Positions 16,216-23,578 of a stretch of 64,000 nucleotides of DNA are shown piece by piece. The position numbers and the translations under genes are program-made. Source of the stretch: Pauljensenia sp018375675. GTDB lineage: Bacteria > Actinomycetota > Actinomycetes > Actinomycetales > Actinomycetaceae. The notes beneath the pieces are model-generated. The model did not search any database. It was not told the DNA's origin and saw only the letters and a program-made list of their open reading frames with translations. Position 1 is the stretch's first letter. Every line of letters starts with the position of its first letter. Location of the stretch: the NCBI GenBank assembly GCA_041432705.1, contig JAPWAE010000003.1, positions 1 to 64,000 on the forward strand, in the 5' to 3' direction.

Positions 16216-16959
16216 TCAGCGCGGCGTGTTCGCCGCAGTGCGCACGGCGATCTGCGCCGTATCCTCAGTCAGGTAGAGCTCGTCGGCGGGCGTGAGTCGA
16301 ATGCGCTCAAGTTCCATCGGGCTCAGGTCAGCGGCAACGCCGATGCCGTAGCCATCGCGGACCTCGATGACGGCGAGAGCGCCATTGCGGCGGCGAGCAT
16401 CCTCGTACTCCTCGAGCAGGTCCTTGGGCAGGCGGTCTGCAAGCTCGCGGCGGGCGGCGATGACGCGGCGCAGCTCGTCGTCAGAGTCGGCGACGTCGGC
16501 CTCGAACTGAGCCTTAAGGGCCTCGATGTCGGCGGCAATGGCCTGGGCCTCGGCCTTCATCTGGTCCTGAGCCGCTCGGGCGGCCTCGACGCGTTCCTCG
16601 GCCTCCACCTGATCGTCCTCGAGCTTGGCGAGGCGGCGGTCCATCTGGGCGATCTCGTGTTCCATGGCCGAAATGTCCCGCAGCGGCACCTGGTTGTTGT
16701 CGATGCGGCTCTGCTGGCGCTTGCGACGCTCGGAAACCTTCGCGATCTCTTCTTCGATGCGGGTCACCTCACGCATCGTGTCCGCAATGACGGCGCTCTG
16801 GCTGATCGCGGCGCGCTGAAGGTCAGCAACGCGGCCCGCGAACTCGCGAACCGTCGCGTGCGCGGGGTGAGAATCGCGCTTGTGGCGCAGCGCCGACTCC
16901 TTCTGGTCGAGCTTCTGAAGCTCGATAAGCTCGAGCTGGTCGGTGTGCGATGCTTTCAC
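16216..16959 (-). CDS. Coiled-coil protein of the zinc-ribbon (CT398/DUF164-like) family, without the zinc ligands
   Basis: A 247-residue, highly charged protein; residues about 10-180 are predicted to form a long antiparallel coiled coil. The C-terminal part (ELADRLPKDLLEEYEDARRR and onward) matches the family that normally ends in a four-cysteine zinc ribbon, but this protein contains no cysteine at all. The GTG start at 16959 overlaps the Nif3 stop (GTGA), so translation is coupled. Function is unknown; in other actinobacteria the same Nif3 and zinc-ribbon pair is adjacent. An open frame upstream inside the Nif3 gene is not used. Confidence 0.8.
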   Translation of the reverse strand: MKASHTDQLELIELQKLDQKESALRHKRDSHPAHATVREFAGRVADLQRAAISQSAVIADTMREVTRIEEEIAKVSERRKRQQSRIDNNQVPLRDISAMEHEIAQMDRRLAKLEDDQVEAEERVEAARAAQDQMKAEAQAIAADIEALKAQFEADVADSDDELRRVIAARRELADRLPKDLLEEYEDARRRNGALAVIEVRDGYGIGVAADLSPMELERIRLTPADELYLTEDTAQIAVRTAANTPR

Positions 16960-17870
16960 GCTAGTTCTCCCTGGGTGACTCGGTGGCTGGTCCATGGCTC
17001 GGTGACAATCGTAGAGACTTCCACGCGAAGTTCCACATCGGCGGCGCGGGCCGCCTCGCGTATCTTGCGTGCGAGGACGGGGAGCCACGGGGACTCCGTC
17101 GCCCAGTGGGATCCGCACAGCAACGCGGGAGCGCCGCCCTCGAGGTGTTCGGACGCGGGGTGATGGCGTAGATCTGCCGTGAGGTACACGTCAACTCCAG
17201 CAGCACGCGCCGCCTCGAGCGCGCTATCCCCCGCGCCGCCCAGAACGGCTACGCGCTGCACCGTGGCGCTCTCATCGCCACCAACAAAGAGACCGGAGGG
17301 GCCCGCAGGCAGCACGGATGCAACGTGGTCAGCGAAGGCGCCGAGCGTGGACTCGTCGACGGTGCCGACGCGCCCGAGGCCGATCTCGTGCCCCTCGGCG
17401 TCGGTGCCACACGGCTCCAGCGGCGTGGTATCGCGCAGGCCGATCAGATCGGCGAGCGCCGTCGCGACGCCGTCGCAGGCCACATCCGCGTTGGTGTGCG
17501 CGTTAAACAGTGCGATACCGGAGCGGATCAGGGTCGTGACGACGCTCCCCTTCGGGTCGGTCACCGGCAGGAAGGACGCGCCACGCAGGAGCAGCGGGTG
17601 GTGCGTGATCACCATGTCGTAGGATTCCCCGTCACCGGACGGACCGGCGACGGCCTGAGCGGCAATAGCCGCGGTGGGATCAAGCGCGAGGAGAATTGAC
17701 CGCACGGGCGCGGCAGGATCACCAACGATGAGGCCGACGCGGTCCCAGGACTGGGCCGTAGCCGCTGGGTACCAGGACTCCATGAGGGCCATGACGTCGC
17801 CAACAGTCCAATTCGATGCGGACGTATCGACCGAGGCAGTACGGCCGTTGGGGTGAGACGAAGACTGCAT
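16956..17870 (-). CDS. Nif3-like dinuclear metal centre protein
   Basis: Member of the Nif3/YbgI family, sometimes annotated as GTP cyclohydrolase I type 2; a toroidal hexamer with a dinuclear metal site and no firmly established reaction. The 304-residue product shows metal-ligand blocks ITHHPLLL, NAHTNAD and the C-terminal GSHWATE, with an inserted domain between. The ATG at 17870 has TATGCT exactly 6 nt upstream and no Shine-Dalgarno, indicating a leaderless transcript. It is divergent from lipB and translationally coupled to the coiled-coil gene downstream. Confidence 0.88.
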   Translation of the reverse strand: MQSSSHPNGRTASVDTSASNWTVGDVMALMESWYPAATAQSWDRVGLIVGDPAAPVRSILLALDPTAAIAAQAVAGPSGDGESYDMVITHHPLLLRGASFLPVTDPKGSVVTTLIRSGIALFNAHTNADVACDGVATALADLIGLRDTTPLEPCGTDAEGHEIGLGRVGTVDESTLGAFADHVASVLPAGPSGLFVGGDESATVQRVAVLGGAGDSALEAARAAGVDVYLTADLRHHPASEHLEGGAPALLCGSHWATESPWLPVLARKIREAARAADVELRVEVSTIVTEPWTSHRVTQGELA

Positions 17871-17930
17871 GCGTCAAGCATACCGGACCCCCATCTAGCA
17901 AGGGACCCTGCCCGCGACTATGATCACAAC

Positions 17931-18608
17931 GTGCAGATTTTGAGCCTACTCGACCAGGGGTTGGTCGATTACACGCAGGTTGACGCGCTTCAGCGCTCCC
18001 TGCACGAGGAGGTCCTCGCCGGTGGCGAGGACACGCTCATCGTTTCTCAATTTACGCCCACCTGGACGGCGGGCCGCCACACGAAGCCTGAGGACATTCC
18101 TTCCACGACTGTTCCCGTGATTCGCACCGACCGCGCTGGTTCCGCGACGTGGCACGGACCCGGACAGGTCGTCGTCTACCCCGTCGTTCGCCTGCGCGAG
18201 CCCGTCGACCTCGTGCAGTGGATCCGTGCTGTCGAAGCCTCGGTCATCGACACCGTCCGCGAGGTCTGGGGCCTGCCCGTTCACCGCGTCGAGGGCCGCG
18301 CGGGCGTGTGGCTGACCGAAGAGGGGCGCCGCGACCGCAAGATCTGTGCGATTGGCCTGAAGGTGGCGCGCGGAGCGACCCTGCACGGCATCGCCCTGAA
18401 CGTCGACATCGACCCGGCGCACGCCTTCGAGGGCATCATCCCCTGCGGCCTCACGGACGCCGACGTGACCTCCCTATCGTGGGAGGGTGTCCACACGACG
18501 GTTTCCGACGCCGCATCCGAACTTCTCCCTCGCATGGTGGAGCACATCTCCCCGTGCCTGGCGACCACTCCCACTTCCGTTTCCTACACGACGAGGTCAA
18601 CGCTATGA
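17931..18608 (+). CDS. lipB: Lipoyl(octanoyl) transferase
   Basis: Transfers octanoate from octanoyl-ACP to the lipoyl domains of dehydrogenase complexes. The 225-residue product shows RAGSATWHGPGQVVVYP, the catalytic Lys region KICAIGLKVARG and the catalytic Cys in GIIPCGL. The GTG at 17931 is chosen because TATGAT lies exactly 6 nt upstream, the leaderless arrangement. It overlaps lipA by 4 nt (ATGA) and heads a three-gene unit with lipA and an acyl-AMP ligase. AceE, whose E2 partner needs lipoate, is encoded at 23.6 kb. Confidence 0.95.
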   Translation: MQILSLLDQGLVDYTQVDALQRSLHEEVLAGGEDTLIVSQFTPTWTAGRHTKPEDIPSTTVPVIRTDRAGSATWHGPGQVVVYPVVRLREPVDLVQWIRAVEASVIDTVREVWGLPVHRVEGRAGVWLTEEGRRDRKICAIGLKVARGATLHGIALNVDIDPAHAFEGIIPCGLTDADVTSLSWEGVHTTVSDAASELLPRMVEHISPCLATTPTSVSYTTRSTL

Positions 18609-19669
18609 GTACCCTGCCCGATCCCGAAGGACGCAAGCTCCTGCGCATCGAGGTGCGTAACTCGCAAACTCCGATCGAGAAGAAGCCCGAGTGGATCCGC
18701 ACGACCGCCAAGGCTGGCGAGAACTACCAGGATATGCGCTCGCTCTCGCACGCGAAGGGCTTGCACACGGTGTGCGCCGAGGCCGGCTGCCCCAACATTT
18801 ACGAGTGCTGGCAGGATCGCGAGGCGACCTTCCTGCTCGGTGGTGCCCTGTGCACGCGCCGCTGCGACTTCTGCGATATCGCGACCGGCCGTCCCACGGA
18901 ATACGACAAGGACGAGCCGCGTCGTATCGCCGAGTCCGTGCGCGACCTTGACCTGCGCTACGTGACGATCACGGGCGTGACCCGAGACGACCTGCCCGAC
19001 GGTGCCGCGTGGCTCTATGCCGAGACCTGCCGCCTCATCCACGAGCTCAACCCGGGCACGGGCGTGGAGCTCCTCGTGGACGACTTCCGCGGCCAGGCAG
19101 AGTCGATCGACATGGTCATCGAGGCCGGTCCGCAGGTGTTCGCGCACAACCTCGAAACGGTGCCGCGCATCTTCAAGAAGATTCGCCCCGCCTTCAACTA
19201 CGACCGCTCGCTCGCGATGATCAAGCGCGCCCACGACGGTGGCATGGTCACCAAGTCGAACCTGATTCTGGGCATGGGCGAGACGCGCGAAGAGATCAGC
19301 GCCGCCATGCGCGACCTGCATGCATCGGGCTGTGACCTGCTGACTCTCACGCAGTACCTGCGTCCCTCCCCCCTGCACCACCCGATCGACCGCTGGGTCC
19401 ACCCCGAGGAGTTCGTCGAGCTGGCAGCGGAGGCCGAGGAGCTGGGCTTCGCCGGCGTCATGGCAGGTCCCCTCGTGCGTTCCTCGTACCGCGCGGGCCT
19501 GCTGTGGGCCAAGGGCATGCGCGCCCGTGGCTTCGAGATCCCCGAGCAGCTGCGCCACATCGAGAACTCCGGCTCGACGCTGCAGGAGGCCGGCTCCGTC
19601 CTAGCGCGCCTGAAGGAGCGCTCGGAGCGTCACGCGGCAATGGCCGCGAAGGCCGCCTCCGCCTCGTGA
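18605..19669 (+). CDS. lipA: Lipoyl synthase
   Basis: Radical SAM enzyme that inserts two sulfur atoms into protein-bound octanoate. The 354-residue product has the auxiliary cluster motif CAEAGCPNIYEC (C-x4-C-x5-C), the radical SAM motif CTRRCDFCDI (CxxxCxxC) and the C-terminal RSSYRAG serine motif that ligates the auxiliary cluster. The ATG at 18605 overlaps the lipB stop. A longer open frame begins inside lipB but lacks homology. Its stop overlaps the GTG of the next gene, so all three genes are translationally coupled. Confidence 0.97.
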   Translation: MSTLPDPEGRKLLRIEVRNSQTPIEKKPEWIRTTAKAGENYQDMRSLSHAKGLHTVCAEAGCPNIYECWQDREATFLLGGALCTRRCDFCDIATGRPTEYDKDEPRRIAESVRDLDLRYVTITGVTRDDLPDGAAWLYAETCRLIHELNPGTGVELLVDDFRGQAESIDMVIEAGPQVFAHNLETVPRIFKKIRPAFNYDRSLAMIKRAHDGGMVTKSNLILGMGETREEISAAMRDLHASGCDLLTLTQYLRPSPLHHPIDRWVHPEEFVELAAEAEELGFAGVMAGPLVRSSYRAGLLWAKGMRARGFEIPEQLRHIENSGSTLQEAGSVLARLKERSERHAAMAAKAASAS

Positions 19670-21150
19670 TCCCCGACTATTCTCCCGTTCGAGCGCTCCT
19701 CGCGGCGGCGCGTCGCCATCCGAACCGACTGTCCCTGGTGGACGCGGCGACCGGCGAGGAGTGGAGCGTGCGCGAGGCCGCTGATACGGTCGCGCGCTTG
19801 GCCGGGGCCTTCGAGGAGGCCTGTATCGGCGAGGGCACGCGCATCGCCGTCATCGGCGTGAACTCGCCGTGGCACTACATCGCCGCCGTGGCTACCTCGT
19901 GGCTACACGCGGTCACGGTTCCCCTGTCCCCGCGTATGCCATCGGCTGCGCTCGCCTCGATGTGCAAGCAGGTCGGCGTCTCGTGGGTGTTTCTCGACGA
20001 GGCCTCTTCCGCCCACGCTCCTGCCCTCTCCGGCGCGGGAGCACAGGTCGCGTCGTTTGCGGATCTGTCGGAGTGGGCGGATCGCGCTGCGCCCATCGAG
20101 AAGGCTCCCGCGCGCTGCGGGACCGAGCTCGCCGCCATCTTGTTCACGTCGGGTTCCACGGGCACTCCTCGTCCCGTCGAGCTCACGCACGAGGTCATGT
20201 GGTGGGGATCGACAAACTTCCGGGAGGGCTTCGACTACGCGCCGACGTCATCGGTCGTGGGTGTATGCGCACCCGCAAGCCACATTGGAGGCTTCAACGG
20301 CACCTCGATGGACGTGTGGACGCACGGCGGCACCCTGGTCACGCTCGGTTTCCCAGGCTCCTTCGACGCGCGCGGCGTCATCGACGCGATTGAGCAGTAC
20401 GGGATCACCATGATGTTCGCCGTGCCCGCGATCGTCCGAGCGATCCTCGACGAGCACCACCGCACCGGCGGGGACCTGTCATCGTGGGTGCGTCCCCTCA
20501 TCGGCGGCGACGCGATGACGGCGGACCTCGCGGAGGCGATGCGCGCGGTCGGCCTGTCCCCCATTCACGTGTGGGGCATGACCGAGACCTCCGGGGCGGG
20601 TACGGTCGCCACACCCGATTCTTTAGCTCCAGCCGGATCGCTGGGGGTTCCTTTCCCCTACGTGGACCTGCGCGTCATGGCCAGCGACGAGCACGAAGCC
20701 GACGTCGATGAAATGGGCGAGATCTGGGTGCGCGGCCCGGGCGTCGTGAGCGGCGAGGAGTGGCTGCGTACAGGCGACCTTGCGACGAAAGACAAGGACG
20801 GCTGGCTGCACATGGTGGGACGCGCCCACCGCATGATCAACACAGCCGGAGAGCTCGTCGCGCCCCCAACTGTCGAGCGGGCTCTACGCTCGCTGGACGT
20901 CGTGTCGGATGCGCTCGTCGTGGGGTTGCCGGATAAACGCTGGGGGCAGATCGTCGCCGCGCTGATCGTCGCCTCTCCGCAGGGCCGCGCCCAGGCCTCG
21001 TCACTGAGTGCCGATGCGCTGTCGGAGGCCCTGCGCGATTCCCTGGCTCCGTGGGAAAAGGTGCGTCGTGTCCTGGTCGTCGACGCGCTCCCGACCACGA
21101 CGACGGGCAAGCCTGATCCGGTCGCGGCAGCGCACCTCTTCGACGTGTGA
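19666..21150 (+). CDS. AMP-dependent acyl ligase (ANL superfamily), coupled to lipoate synthesis
   Basis: A 494-residue adenylate-forming enzyme. It shows the phosphate loop LFTSGSTGTPRPVELTH, the WGMTETSG motif, the hinge region TGDLATKDKDGWLH and the C-terminal lysine motif PTTTTGKPD. Such enzymes activate a carboxylate as acyl-AMP, usually for transfer to CoA or a carrier. The GTG at 19666 overlaps the lipA stop (GTGA). This coupling suggests a lipoate- or octanoate-related substrate, for example activation of free octanoate or salvaged lipoate, but the substrate cannot be read from sequence. A general medium- or long-chain fatty acyl-CoA ligase is the alternative. Confidence 0.82.
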   Translation: MIPDYSPVRALLAAARRHPNRLSLVDAATGEEWSVREAADTVARLAGAFEEACIGEGTRIAVIGVNSPWHYIAAVATSWLHAVTVPLSPRMPSAALASMCKQVGVSWVFLDEASSAHAPALSGAGAQVASFADLSEWADRAAPIEKAPARCGTELAAILFTSGSTGTPRPVELTHEVMWWGSTNFREGFDYAPTSSVVGVCAPASHIGGFNGTSMDVWTHGGTLVTLGFPGSFDARGVIDAIEQYGITMMFAVPAIVRAILDEHHRTGGDLSSWVRPLIGGDAMTADLAEAMRAVGLSPIHVWGMTETSGAGTVATPDSLAPAGSLGVPFPYVDLRVMASDEHEADVDEMGEIWVRGPGVVSGEEWLRTGDLATKDKDGWLHMVGRAHRMINTAGELVAPPTVERALRSLDVVSDALVVGLPDKRWGQIVAALIVASPQGRAQASSLSADALSEALRDSLAPWEKVRRVLVVDALPTTTTGKPDPVAAAHLFDV

Positions 21151-21199
21151 GGCCATTGGGCCCAGGTGCGCCGGACCTCACAAAGTATGGGCACCATAT

Positions 21200-21218
21200 T
21201 TAGGTAAGATTAGCCTTG
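21200..21218 (+). promoter_or_regulatory. DtxR/IdeR-like iron box over the NDH-2 promoter
   Basis: The 19-mer TTAGGTAAGATTAGCCTTG matches the DtxR consensus TWAGGTWAGSCTWACCTWA at 15 of 19 positions. It covers a plausible -10, TAAGAT (21205-21210), 20 nt before the start of the NDH-2 gene. This suggests repression when iron is sufficient. Confidence 0.5.
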
Positions 21219-21238
21219 CTTAATTGAAGGAGAGTCTT

Positions 21239-22606
21239 ATGTCCCGCCACCGCATTGTCATCATCGGTTCCGGCTTCGCAGGCCTGACAGCAGCTCGTCG
21301 ACTGAAGAACGCCGACGCCGACATCACCATCCTGGCCCGCACATCGCACCATCTCTTCCAGCCCCTGCTGTACCAGGTCGCGACGGGCATTCTCTCCGAG
21401 GGCGACATTGCCCCCACCACGCGCGAGATCCTGCGCGGTCAGAAGAACGTGACCGTCCTGCAGGCCCTCGTCGAGGAGATCGACGTCGAGACTCGCACCG
21501 TCAAGTGGCGCAACCACAACAAGCACGAGCGCACCGAATACGACACGCTGATCGTCGCGGCGGGCGCAGGCCAGTCCTACTTCGGCAACGACCACTTCGC
21601 GGTCTTCGCGCCGGGCATGAAGACGATCGACGACGCCCTCGAGCTGCGCGCGCGCATTTTCGGCGCCTTCGAGCTGGCCGAGATCGAGACCGACCCGACT
21701 GCGGTCGACAAGCTGCTGACTTTCGTCGTCGTAGGCGCCGGCCCGACCGGCGTTGAGATGGCCGGACAGATCCGCGAGCTCGCCTCTCATACACTCAAGG
21801 GCGAGTTCCGAAACATCGACCCGACCAAGGCGCGCGTCATCCTGGTGGACGGCGCCGAGCATCCGCTCCCCCCGTTCGGCGAGGAGCTCGGACTCAAGAC
21901 CGAAGAGGCCCTGGCCAAGCTTGGCGTCGAGATGAAGATGAACGCTTTCGTCACCGGCGTGGACTCCGAGGGCGTGACCCTCAAGTACAAGTCTGGTGAA
22001 GAGGAGCGGATCGAGTCCGTGTGCAAGGTGTGGGCCGCCGGAGTCGCAGCGAGCCCGCTGGGCCGCGCACTCGGCGAGGCCACGGGCGCCGAGGTGGACC
22101 GTGCAGGGCGCGTCACCGTCAACAAGGACCTCACCCTGCCGGGCCACCCCGAGATCTTCGTACTGGGCGACATGATGGCTTTCCCGGGCGTACCGGGCGT
22201 CGCGCAGGGCGCGATTCAGTCTGCGCGCTTCGCTGCCGACACAATCGCCGCTCGCCTGGCGGGTCGCACCCCGAAGGCCACCGAGTTCGTCTACAACGAC
22301 AAGGGCTCAATGGCGACGATCGCGCGTTTTAAGGCGGCCGTCAAGATGGGTAACACGAAGCTGACCGGCTTCGTCGCGTGGGTTGCCTGGTGCTTCCTGC
22401 ACCTGCTCTACATCGTCGGCTTCAAGTCGCAGGTGGGCACGCTCGTCAGCTGGTTCTTCAGCTTCCTGTCCGGCGCGCGCCCCCAGCGCACGACCACGAA
22501 CCAGCAGCTGGTGGGACGCCTCGCCCTGGAGCAGCTCGGTGCCGGCGCATCCGGCAAGCTCGTCGTCGGTGAAGACGTCGTTGAGGAGCAGGCTCAAGAG
22601 GACTGA
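21239..22606 (+). CDS. ndh: Type II NADH dehydrogenase (NDH-2)
   Basis: Non-proton-pumping, FAD-dependent NADH:quinone oxidoreductase of the inner membrane face. The 455-residue product has the FAD-binding motif IVIIGSGFAGLTAA near the N-terminus, the NADH-binding motif FVVVGAGPTGVEMAGQI (about 160-176), the flavin contact VLGDMMAFPG, the quinone-site-like VAQGAIQSA, and two hydrophobic C-terminal helices (about 377-415) for membrane attachment. GAAGGAGAG precedes the ATG at 21239; a TTG five codons earlier is unlikely. A DtxR-like box overlaps its promoter. Confidence 0.93.
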   Translation: MSRHRIVIIGSGFAGLTAARRLKNADADITILARTSHHLFQPLLYQVATGILSEGDIAPTTREILRGQKNVTVLQALVEEIDVETRTVKWRNHNKHERTEYDTLIVAAGAGQSYFGNDHFAVFAPGMKTIDDALELRARIFGAFELAEIETDPTAVDKLLTFVVVGAGPTGVEMAGQIRELASHTLKGEFRNIDPTKARVILVDGAEHPLPPFGEELGLKTEEALAKLGVEMKMNAFVTGVDSEGVTLKYKSGEEERIESVCKVWAAGVAASPLGRALGEATGAEVDRAGRVTVNKDLTLPGHPEIFVLGDMMAFPGVPGVAQGAIQSARFAADTIAARLAGRTPKATEFVYNDKGSMATIARFKAAVKMGNTKLTGFVAWVAWCFLHLLYIVGFKSQVGTLVSWFFSFLSGARPQRTTTNQQLVGRLALEQLGAGASGKLVVGEDVVEEQAQED

Positions 22607-22640
22607 CGCGCATCGCGCACACTCCTCGAAGCAAACACTG

Positions 22641-22670
22641 AGGGGCCGGAAGCTTTCGCTTCCGGCCCCT
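22641..22670. terminator. Bidirectional terminator between ndh and tRNA-Val
   Basis: A perfect 13-bp stem (AGGGGCCGGAAGC with its complement) around a TTTC loop, between two convergent genes. Confidence 0.85.
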
Positions 22671-22678
22671 GGCGTTTG

Positions 22679-22752
22679 TGGGCCCTACCGGGCTCGAACC
22701 GATGACCTTCTGGGTGTAAACCAGACGCTCTAGCCAACTGAGCTAAAGGCCC
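22679..22752 (-). tRNA. tRNA-Val (anticodon TAC)
   Basis: On the minus strand a full cloverleaf is seen. The acceptor is GGGCCTT with AGGGCCC (one G-U pair), the D-arm has TTAGCTCAGTTGGCTAGAGC, and the anticodon stem TCTGG/CCAGA encloses TTTACAC. The T-arm contains GGTTCGAGCC and the discriminator is A. The anticodon TAC reads GUA valine codons. The 3' CCA is not encoded. Confidence 0.96.
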
Positions 22753-22853
22753 CACGCACGCGCCAATCTACCAGAACAGGCACGCACGGTCACGTCCGAG
22801 GCCGAGCGTCACAGCACATAACAGCGCAGGGCCGCCCGGGCCTCGTCGAAAAA

Positions 22854-23255
22854 CTAGCGGCGCGAACGCGGACGCGCGGTCAGGCGCACGCCCGCCCAAT
22901 TGTCTCCCAGCGCCGTCGACGTCGTCGCGTGCAGGCCCGCGATCTCCGCGGCCTCCTCCACGTCGCCCACACGCACGGAATTGGGACGTCCCGGCTTGGG
23001 AATCAGCACCCAAATCAGCCCACCGTCATCCAGGTTCGACATCGCGTCCACGAGGACGTCCGCGAGGTCCTCTTCCTCGGCATCGTCCGCGCGCCACCAG
23101 ACGATCGCTCCGTCGACGACGTCCGCATAATCGACGTCAACGATCGGATGCCCCGTCTCCCCTTCAATCGCTTCGCGCACGGCCTGATCCACGTCATCAT
23201 CGACGTAGAATTCCTGCACGATCGCATCGGACGCAAAACCCAGGCTCACTGCCAT
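22854..23255 (-). CDS. DUF3052 family protein
   Basis: A 133-residue acidic actinobacterial protein of unknown function, related to Mycobacterium Rv2239c. It has a compact alpha/beta pattern with DVDYADVVDGAIVWWRADD and LIWVLIPKPGRPNSVRVGDVEEAA, then a basic tail. The start at 23255 (ATG) has a weak GGTGG upstream; a GTG one codon earlier is possible. It is divergent from aceE, a neighbourhood kept in Mycobacterium. A promoter with -10 TAGGAT (23315-23320, minus) and -35 TTGCAT (23340-23345) is plausible. Confidence 0.85.
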   Translation of the reverse strand: MAVSLGFASDAIVQEFYVDDDVDQAVREAIEGETGHPIVDVDYADVVDGAIVWWRADDAEEEDLADVLVDAMSNLDDGGLIWVLIPKPGRPNSVRVGDVEEAAEIAGLHATTSTALGDNWAGVRLTARPRSRR

Positions 23256-23578
23256 CACGCAGCACCACCCATCAACGAGGCGGCGCTCAGTGTCATATCA
23301 ACGTTCACGCCTTCATCCTAGGGCATTGGAGCTACTGGAATGCAAGGGATAGTCCACGATGAAACACTCCCACGAACGCTCCCCCACCTGAGCTGCGGAT
23401 TCATTCGACGCGGAACGCCTACCAAGCGGTGATGCGCACGTCATAGTCACAAACCGAGGCAAACACTCGCAAAGGTCTGCCAATAGTGGGACAATGGTCC
23501 CGATATGTGCGGTGTCGCCAGAGGACACCGCTCACGCACGCTGCGCAAGCAGCACCGAGTCAAGCGAGAAGGTACACC
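23256..23578. other. Intergenic region between DUF3052 and aceE
   Basis: These 323 nt contain no supportable gene. They hold the DUF3052 promoter candidate on the minus strand and, near 23488-23501, a small palindrome GGGACAATGGTCCC upstream of aceE that could be an operator. No riboswitch or convincing aceE -35/-10 pair was recognised. Confidence 0.4.
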
